From positions 124,001 to 188,000 of the forward strand of contig DATJUX010000043.1 in NCBI GenBank assembly GCA_035502095.1: a DNA stretch of 64,000 nucleotides. Reading direction: 5' to 3'. Of the stretch, positions 58,325 to 64,000 are shown one piece after another (the first letter of the stretch is position 1; each line of letters begins with the position of its first letter). The translations under genes and the position numbers were made by a program. This DNA is from JAKANT01 sp035502095. GTDB taxonomy: Bacteria > Pseudomonadota > Gammaproteobacteria > Burkholderiales > Burkholderiaceae_F. The notes beneath the pieces were generated by a model. The model was given only the letters and a program-made list of their open reading frames with translations. It had not been told where the DNA came from and made no database searches.

Positions 58325-59332
58325 CTACCGCCCCATCTGCCGCAGCCGGTACTCCCCCGGCTGCACCCCGCTCCACTTCTTGAACGCGCGGTGAAACGCG
58401 CTCGGCTCCTGGTAGCCGAGCAGGCTGCCGATCTCGGCGATGCTGAGCGGGCTGTGGCACAGATGATGGATCGCGGCGTCGCGCCGCAATTCATCCTTGA
58501 TCCCCTGGTAGCGGGTTCCCTCTGCGTCCAACCGCCGCCGCAGCGTGGTCGGCGCGACGCGCAGTTCGCGCGCGACATCGTCCAGGGTCGGCCAGTCGCG
58601 CGCGCCGAGGCAGCCGCGCAGGCGGCGCCGCAGCTGCGCGGTCCAGCTGTCGCGATTCCGGTACTTCAGGAACACCGACTGCGGCGCGGAGCGCAGGAAC
58701 GCCTTCAGCGTGGCGGCGTTTTGTTTGACCGGCGCGCGCAGCAGGCGCGCGTCGAAACGGATCGCGGTGCGCTCCGCGCCGAAGCGCAGGTGCTCCGAAT
58801 ACATCACGGTGTATTCCTGCACGTGCGCGGGCCGCGGATGCGCGAACTCTGCGCGCTCGAGTGCGATGCGCTTGCCGGCGAGCCAGCACATCAGGCCATG
58901 CACCATCACCAGGAACGTCTCGTCGGCGAAGCGCCGCGATGACGGCGGATCGATCCGGTTGGCCAGCCGGATCACCGCCTGCCGGTCTTCCACGACCAAT
59001 TCGCCGCTGATGTCGTCCAGGAACAGCGCGAAGCCGCGCAGCATCCGCCTGACCGCCCGGTCGAGGTCGGTCGCGGGCAGCACCGCGTGACACAACATTG
59101 CAAAGCTGCCGACCTTCATCCGGCGCGAGTCGAGTCCGAAGAACTCGTCGTCCAGTTCGCGCGCCACGCCCAGCCACACGGTGGCGAACGACTCGGCCGT
59201 GACGCGCGCGTTGGGGACCGAGAGCAGCTCCGCGGGCAGGCCCGCGGCCCGGAGGACACGCTCCCGCGCCGGCCCGGACAGCCGCGCGACGGCGGCTTCG
59301 ACAAAGTAGATCGAGACGGTGTCCTTCTCCAT
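58325..59332 (-). CDS. AraC-family transcriptional regulator (arabinose-binding-domain type)
   Basis: A 335-residue regulator. The N-terminal ligand-binding domain covers residues about 20-190 (AESFATVWLGVARELDDEFF, FAMLCHAVLPATDLDRAVRR). The C-terminal two helix-turn-helix motifs are RDWPTLDDVARELRVAPTTL and LSIAEIGSLLGYQEPSAFHR, ending AFKKWSGVQPGEYR. This OruR/ArgR-like plan is common near fatty-acid and aromatic catabolism genes. It is divergent from the acyl-CoA synthetase gene with a 168-base shared region, so it most likely controls that gene and icmF. The controlled genes are inferred from position. Confidence 0.92.
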   Translation of the reverse strand: MEKDTVSIYFVEAAVARLSGPARERVLRAAGLPAELLSVPNARVTAESFATVWLGVARELDDEFFGLDSRRMKVGSFAMLCHAVLPATDLDRAVRRMLRGFALFLDDISGELVVEDRQAVIRLANRIDPPSSRRFADETFLVMVHGLMCWLAGKRIALERAEFAHPRPAHVQEYTVMYSEHLRFGAERTAIRFDARLLRAPVKQNAATLKAFLRSAPQSVFLKYRNRDSWTAQLRRRLRGCLGARDWPTLDDVARELRVAPTTLRRRLDAEGTRYQGIKDELRRDAAIHHLCHSPLSIAEIGSLLGYQEPSAFHRAFKKWSGVQPGEYRLRQMGR

Positions 59333-59500
59333 GGTGCGGTCGACGGCGCCGGGAGTCTACTGACCTGCCTCGGCCCGGCGGCGCCCGGGCTGGCGGGCGG
59401 GTGGCAAAAAACGCCGCGCGGATCGGTGCCTTTGGCTATCGCCTAACCGGTCGGCGCCGCCTACAGTCGGTGGGATCGAAGCCCGGATCGAGGAGGCAGC

Positions 59501-61225
59501 ATGGCCGCCGGCGACGCATTCCTTCAAGCACGCGACTTCCTGCTCGCGCATCGCACCGACTACGCCACCGCGTATCGCGACTTCGCCTGGCCCCGGCTCA
59601 CCGGCTTCAACTGGGCGCTCGATCACTTCGACCGCATGGCAGCCGGCAACGATCGGCCGGCCCTGTGGATCGTCGAAGAGGCGGGCGAGGAGCGCAAGGT
59701 CACCTTCGCGCAGTTGCGCGAACGCTCGAACCAGGTCGCCAACTGGCTGCGCGCGCTGGGCGTGCGGCGTGGCGATCGGGTGCTGCTGATGCTGGGCAAC
59801 GAGGTGGCGCTCTGGGAGGCGATGCTCGCGGCGATCAAGCTCGGGGCCGTGGTGATTCCGTGCTCCAGCCTGCTGACGCCCGACGACCTGCGCGACCGGA
59901 TGAGCCGGGGTGAGGTCAGGCACGTCATCGTCGGCATGGCGAACCGCGAAAAATTCGCCGAGCTCTCCGGTTCGTACACGCGCATCGGCGTCGGCGCCAA
60001 GGCGCCCGGCTGGCTGGACTTCGCCGCCTCGACGACGGCGCCGGCGGATTTCACGCCGGATGGGGCGACCGCCGCGACCGACCCGCTGTTGCTCTATTTC
60101 ACCTCGGGCACGACTTCCAGGCCGAAGCTCGTCCTGCACACGCACCAGAGTTATCCGGTTGGCCACCTGTCGACGATGTACTGGATCGGGCTCCAGCCCG
60201 GCGATATCCACCTGAATATCTCGTCACCGGGCTGGGCCAAACATGCGTGGAGCTGCTTCTTCGCGCCGTGGAACGCCGGCGCGTGTGTGTTCATCTACAA
60301 CACGGCGCGTTTCAACGCCAAGGGAATGCTGGCGGTGCTCGAGCGGTGCCGCGTGACGACGCTGTGCGCGCCGCCCACGGTCTGGCGCATGCTGATCCAG
60401 GAGGACCTTGCGGCGCATCGCGAACGGCTTTGCATCCGCGAGCTGATCGGCGCCGGCGAGCCGTTGAACCCTGAAGTCATCGAGCAGATCCGCGCGGCCT
60501 GGGGCCTGACGGTCCGGGATGGCTTCGGCCAGACCGAAACGACGGCGCAGATCGGCAACACGCCGGGGCAGGTCGTGAAGCCCGGATCGATGGGCCGCCC
60601 ATTGCCGGGCTACCGCGTGGTGCTGGTCGATGCCGACGGCAAGCCGGCCGACGAAGGCGAGATTTCGCTGCAGCTCGAGCCGCGCCCGGTCGGCTTGATG
60701 GACGGCTACTTCGGCGATGCCTCCAAGAATGCCGAAGTCACGCGCGGCGGCGTGTATCACACCGGCGACGTGGCCACGCGGGACACCGAGGGCTATATCA
60801 GCTACGTTGGCCGCGCCGACGATGTCTTCAAAGCGTCGGACTACCGGATCTCGCCCTTCGAGCTGGAATCGGTCGCGATCGAGCACGAGGCGATCGCCGA
60901 AGCGGCGGTGGTGCCCAGCCCCGATCCGCTCCGGCTCGCCGTGCCCAAGGTGTTCGTGGTACTGCGCCAGGGGTTCAGCCCTTCAAGGGAACTGGCCGCC
61001 GATATCTTCGCGTTCCTGCGCACCCGGCTCGCGCCGTACAAGCGCGTGCGGCGGCTGGAATTCGCCGACCTGCCGAAGACGATCTCGGGAAAGATCCGGC
61101 GCGTCGAATTGCGTGCCACCGAAGCGCGACGCCGCGCGGCGGACCGGCGCGGCGAATGGGAATTCTTCGAAGAGGAGTTCGCCGCCGACGCGGGCACGCG
61201 CCAACCCGGGACTCCAGTGCGCTGA
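59501..61225 (+). CDS. AMP-forming acyl-CoA synthetase, short or medium branched-chain acid type
   Basis: A 574-residue member of the ANL superfamily. Core motifs are LLLYFTSGTTSRPKLVLHTH (adenylate-forming P-loop), GFGQTETTAQIGNTPG, YHTGDVATRDTEGYISYVGR (hinge Asp and Arg) and the C-terminal KTISGKIRR with catalytic Lys. It activates a carboxylic acid with ATP and CoA. The substrate pocket cannot be read reliably, but the adjacent icmF suggests isobutyrate or pivalate. AGGAGG lies just before the ATG. The icmF gene starts 12 bases after the stop, so the two form an operon divergent from AraC. Confidence 0.9.
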   Translation: MAAGDAFLQARDFLLAHRTDYATAYRDFAWPRLTGFNWALDHFDRMAAGNDRPALWIVEEAGEERKVTFAQLRERSNQVANWLRALGVRRGDRVLLMLGNEVALWEAMLAAIKLGAVVIPCSSLLTPDDLRDRMSRGEVRHVIVGMANREKFAELSGSYTRIGVGAKAPGWLDFAASTTAPADFTPDGATAATDPLLLYFTSGTTSRPKLVLHTHQSYPVGHLSTMYWIGLQPGDIHLNISSPGWAKHAWSCFFAPWNAGACVFIYNTARFNAKGMLAVLERCRVTTLCAPPTVWRMLIQEDLAAHRERLCIRELIGAGEPLNPEVIEQIRAAWGLTVRDGFGQTETTAQIGNTPGQVVKPGSMGRPLPGYRVVLVDADGKPADEGEISLQLEPRPVGLMDGYFGDASKNAEVTRGGVYHTGDVATRDTEGYISYVGRADDVFKASDYRISPFELESVAIEHEAIAEAAVVPSPDPLRLAVPKVFVVLRQGFSPSRELAADIFAFLRTRLAPYKRVRRLEFADLPKTISGKIRRVELRATEARRRAADRRGEWEFFEEEFAADAGTRQPGTPVR

Positions 61226-61237
61226 AGGAGAACTGCC

Positions 61238-64000
61238 GTGACCGATCTTTCCGCCGAGTTCAAGGCCCTCGCCGAGTATCGCGCGACGAACAAGGTGCGT
61301 TTCGTCACCGCGGCGGCGCTGTTCGACGGGCACGACGCCGCGATCAACATCATGCGACGGCTCCTGATCGGCATGGGGGCCGAGGTGATCCATCTCGGGC
61401 ACAACCGCTCGGTCGAGGAGATCGTCACCGCGGCGCTGCAGGAAGACGTGCAGGGCATGGCGATCAGCTCGTACCAGGGCGGGCACGTCGAGTACTTCAA
61501 GTACGCCGTCGACCTGCTGCGCCAGCGCGGCGGCGGGCACATCCAGGTCTTCGGCGGCGGCGGCGGCGTGATCGTGCCGGCGGAGATCCGCGAGCTGCAG
61601 TCGTACGGCGTGAGCCGCATCTACAGCCCGGAAGACGGGCAGAAGATGGGCCTGAAGGGCATGATCGGCGAGATGGTCATGCGCTGCGACGTCGACCTTT
61701 CGGTGCACGCGCCGAAGAGCCTCGCGGCGATCGAAGGCCACGGCGCCGACGCATGGCGCAACCTGGCTCAGCTCATCAGCGCGCTCGAAAGCGGCCGGAT
61801 CGACGCACCGCTTCTCGACACGCTGCGCGCGCGGGCGAAATCGACCCAGGTGCCCGTGCTCGGCATCACCGGCACCGGCGGCGCGGGCAAGAGCTCGCTC
61901 ACCGACGAGCTGGTCCGCCGCCTGCGGCTCGACCAGGGCGACGCGCGGCGCATCGCGGTGGTCAGCATCGACCCGTCGCGGCGCAAGAGCGGCGGTGCGC
62001 TGCTCGGCGACCGCATCCGCATGAATGCGATCAACCCGTGGCGCAGCGGCCCGCGCGTGTACATGCGCTCGCTCGCAACGCGCGAGGCGGGCAGCGAGAT
62101 CTCGGCGGCGCTGCCCGACGTGATCGCCGCCTGCAAGGTGGCGGGGTTCGACCTGATCGTGGTGGAGACCTCGGGCATCGGGCAGGGCGACGCGGCGATC
62201 GTGCCGCACGCCGACGTGACGCTGTACGTCATGACGCCGGAGTACGGGGCGGCGAGCCAGCTGGAGAAGATCGACATGCTCGATTTCGCCGACTTCGTCG
62301 CGATCAACAAGTTCGACCGCAAAGGGGCGGCCGACGCGCTGCGCGACGTGGCGAAGCAGGTGCAGCGCAACCGGCAGGCGTTCGGCAAGCGCCCAGACGA
62401 AATGCCGGTATTCGGCACGATGGCGGCGCGCTTCAACGACGACGGCGTGACGGCCCTGTACCAGGCGCTGCTGCCGAAGCTCGCGGAGCGCGGCTTGCAG
62501 ACCGGACCGGGCACACTGCCCCAGGTGGCCACGCGGCATTCGACCAACCAGACGCCGATCGTGCCGCCGGCGCGGGTGCGGTACCTGGCCGACATCGCCG
62601 AGACGGTGCGCGCGTACAAAAAGCGGGCGCGCGCGCAGGCGCGGGTGGCGCGCGAGCGGCAGCAGCTGCTGGCGACGCACGAAATGCTGCGGGCGACGCG
62701 CCACCAGCCCGACCCTCCCCCGCAGGGGGTGGAGGGGATTCTGGCCCTGGCCGCTGAACGGGATGCACGGCTCGATGCGCGCAGCAAGAAGCTGCTCGAG
62801 ATGTGGCCGCAGATGCAGCAGGCCTACGCGGGCGACGAGTACGTGGTGCGCATCCGCGACAAGGAAGTGCGCACGCGGCTCGTCCACACGTCGCTGTCGG
62901 GCAGCAAGATCCGCAAGGTCGCGTTGCCGCAGTACGAGGATCACGGCGAGCTGCTCAAGTGGCTGCTGCTGGAAAACGTGCCCGGGTCGTTCCCGTACAC
63001 GGCGGGCGTGTTCGCCTTCAAGCGCGAGAACGAGGATCCGACCCGGATGTTCGCCGGCGAAGGCGATGCGTTTCGCACCAACCGGCGCTTCAAGCTGCTG
63101 TCGGCCGGCATGCCCGCCAAGCGGCTGTCGACGGCCTTCGACTCGGTGACGCTGTACGGCAACGATCCCGATCCGCGGCCCGACATCTACGGCAAGGTCG
63201 GCAACTCGGGCGTGTCGATCGCCACGCTCGAGGACATGAAGGTGCTTTATGCGGGGTTCGACCTGACGGCGCCGGATACGAGTGTGTCGATGACCATCAA
63301 TGGTCCGGCGCCCACCCTGCTGGCGATGTTCATGAACACCGCCATCGACCAGCAGTTGCAGAAGTTCCGCGCCGACAACGGGCGCGAGCCCACCGACGAC
63401 GAGGCACAGAAGATTCGCGCCTGGGTGCTCGAGAACGTGCGCGGCACGGTGCAGGCCGACATCCTGAAGGAGGACCAGGGCCAGAACACCTGCATCTTCT
63501 CGACCGAGTTCTCGCTCAAGGTGATGGGCGACATCCAGGCGTACTTCGTGCACCACAACGTGCGCAACTTCTACTCGGTCAGCATCAGCGGCTATCACAT
63601 CGCCGAAGCGGGGGCCAATCCGATCAGCCAGCTGGCGTTCACGCTCTCGAACGGCTTCACCTTCGTCGAAGCGTACCTGGCGCGCGGCATGCACATCGAC
63701 GAGTTCGCGCCGAACCTAAGCTTCTTCTTCAGCAACGGCATGGACCCCGAATACAGCGTGCTCGGGCGCGTGGCGCGTCGCATCTGGGCGGTGGCGATGC
63801 GCGACCGCTACGGGGCCAACGAGCGCAGCCAGAAGCTCAAGTACCACTGCCAGACCAGCGGGCGCAGCCTGCACGCGCAGGAGATTGCCTTCAACGACAT
63901 CCGCACCACGTTGCAGGCGTTGATCGCCACCTACGACAACGCCAACAGCCTGCACACCAACGCCTACGACGAGGCGATCACGACGCCGACGGAGGAATCG
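61238..64000 (+). CDS. icmF: fused isobutyryl-CoA mutase IcmF (C-terminus cut by window edge)
   Basis: The open frame runs from GTG 61238 to the window end (921 codons, no stop) with AAGGAG seven bases ahead. The N-terminal B12-binding domain has FDGHDAAINIMRR and IQVFGGGGG. The central G-protein chaperone has GITGTGGAGKSSLTDELVRR (P-loop), VVSIDPSRRKSGGALLGDRI, VETSGIGQGD and INKFDRKG. The C-terminal mutase TIM-barrel has YGKVGNSGVSIATLEDMKVL and ISGYHIAEAGANP. Where methylmalonyl-CoA mutase has VRNT, it reads GQNT (Gln about 749); this Gln is known to mark IcmF. The usual length is about 1090. It interconverts isobutyryl-CoA and n-butyryl-CoA. A C-rich palindrome lies inside the linker at 62713-62736. 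Confidence 0.95.
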   Translation, partial: MTDLSAEFKALAEYRATNKVRFVTAAALFDGHDAAINIMRRLLIGMGAEVIHLGHNRSVEEIVTAALQEDVQGMAISSYQGGHVEYFKYAVDLLRQRGGGHIQVFGGGGGVIVPAEIRELQSYGVSRIYSPEDGQKMGLKGMIGEMVMRCDVDLSVHAPKSLAAIEGHGADAWRNLAQLISALESGRIDAPLLDTLRARAKSTQVPVLGITGTGGAGKSSLTDELVRRLRLDQGDARRIAVVSIDPSRRKSGGALLGDRIRMNAINPWRSGPRVYMRSLATREAGSEISAALPDVIAACKVAGFDLIVVETSGIGQGDAAIVPHADVTLYVMTPEYGAASQLEKIDMLDFADFVAINKFDRKGAADALRDVAKQVQRNRQAFGKRPDEMPVFGTMAARFNDDGVTALYQALLPKLAERGLQTGPGTLPQVATRHSTNQTPIVPPARVRYLADIAETVRAYKKRARAQARVARERQQLLATHEMLRATRHQPDPPPQGVEGILALAAERDARLDARSKKLLEMWPQMQQAYAGDEYVVRIRDKEVRTRLVHTSLSGSKIRKVALPQYEDHGELLKWLLLENVPGSFPYTAGVFAFKRENEDPTRMFAGEGDAFRTNRRFKLLSAGMPAKRLSTAFDSVTLYGNDPDPRPDIYGKVGNSGVSIATLEDMKVLYAGFDLTAPDTSVSMTINGPAPTLLAMFMNTAIDQQLQKFRADNGREPTDDEAQKIRAWVLENVRGTVQADILKEDQGQNTCIFSTEFSLKVMGDIQAYFVHHNVRNFYSVSISGYHIAEAGANPISQLAFTLSNGFTFVEAYLARGMHIDEFAPNLSFFFSNGMDPEYSVLGRVARRIWAVAMRDRYGANERSQKLKYHCQTSGRSLHAQEIAFNDIRTTLQALIATYDNANSLHTNAYDEAITTPTEES
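62713..62736. repeat. CCCTCCCCCG-type palindrome inside the icmF coding frame
   Basis: CCCTCCCCCGCAGGGGGTGGAGGG lies in-frame and is translated as part of PDPPPQGVEGI in the loop between the G-protein and mutase domains. It resembles the intergenic palindromes listed elsewhere. The domain linker seems to tolerate it. Confidence 0.5.

Noticed and set aside
60983..63694. Minus-strand frame of about 900 codons opposite icmF
   Set aside because: Antisense shadow of icmF, which shows the B12, G-protein and mutase motifs in order.

Overview
This high-GC window looks like a chromosomal segment of a Betaproteobacterium, probably Burkholderiales. The reasons are the set of gene families (PPi-dependent phosphofructokinase, fused indolepyruvate oxidoreductase, fused isobutyryl-CoA mutase IcmF, a DUF2783/FAD-hydroxylase/homogentisate cluster, MHS-type MFS carrier) and dense, mostly operonic packing with 4-bp start/stop overlaps. 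There is no rRNA, tRNA, CRISPR array, IS element or phage module that I can recognise.

Layout. 1-4.7 kb: YebC regulator (cut by the left edge), a small secreted protein, an NAD-type isocitrate dehydrogenase, a frameshifted CtaA/COX15-like gene, and a Lon-like AAA+ ATPase preceded by a near-consensus CIRCE heat-shock operator. 4.7-8.2 kb (minus): an intact membrane Ser/Thr kinase, a pseudokinase and a TssQ-like lipoprotein. 8.3-11.7 kb (minus): a translationally coupled peptidase-like hydrolase/ABC ATPase/ABC permease operon. 11.9-18.1 kb: quinone oxidoreductase, MFS carrier, PPi-PFK and aminopeptidase N. 18.2-26.9 kb (minus): a GlcG-like secreted protein, a REC/Hpt-like regulator and a 2440-residue soluble hybrid histidine kinase with sixteen PAS-like modules. 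27.1-35.2 kb (minus): one long operon for aromatic catabolism through homogentisate, read from a strong TTGACA promoter that overlaps an inverted-repeat operator and faces a divergent IclR gene. 36.3-45.1 kb: YbhB-like protein, a small lipoprotein, a DUF748/AsmA-like giant and the fused IOR enzyme.

45.1-54.5 kb is an accessory-looking stretch. It starts with decayed two-component genes and continues with an island of small lipoproteins (including two paralogue pairs), outer-membrane barrels and a phospholipase-D-like lipoprotein, with a decayed HAD phosphatase fragment. 54.7-57.2 kb carries a nitrile hydratase-like alpha/beta pair with a stand-alone ParB-like domain, a divergent zinc-ribbon micro-protein and an atypical SDR. 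57.4-64 kb carries a monoacylglycerol-lipase-like hydrolase, an AraC regulator, an acyl-CoA synthetase and IcmF (cut by the right edge), suggesting short branched-chain acid use.

The observations I rate most worth following are the 16-PAS kinase with its REC/Hpt-like partner, the kinase/pseudokinase/lipoprotein triad outside any visible T6SS locus, the CIRCE-controlled ATPase, and the operator-promoter of the homogentisate operon. A family of CCCTCCCCCG-type palindromes is scattered through the window, with one copy inside the icmF reading frame.
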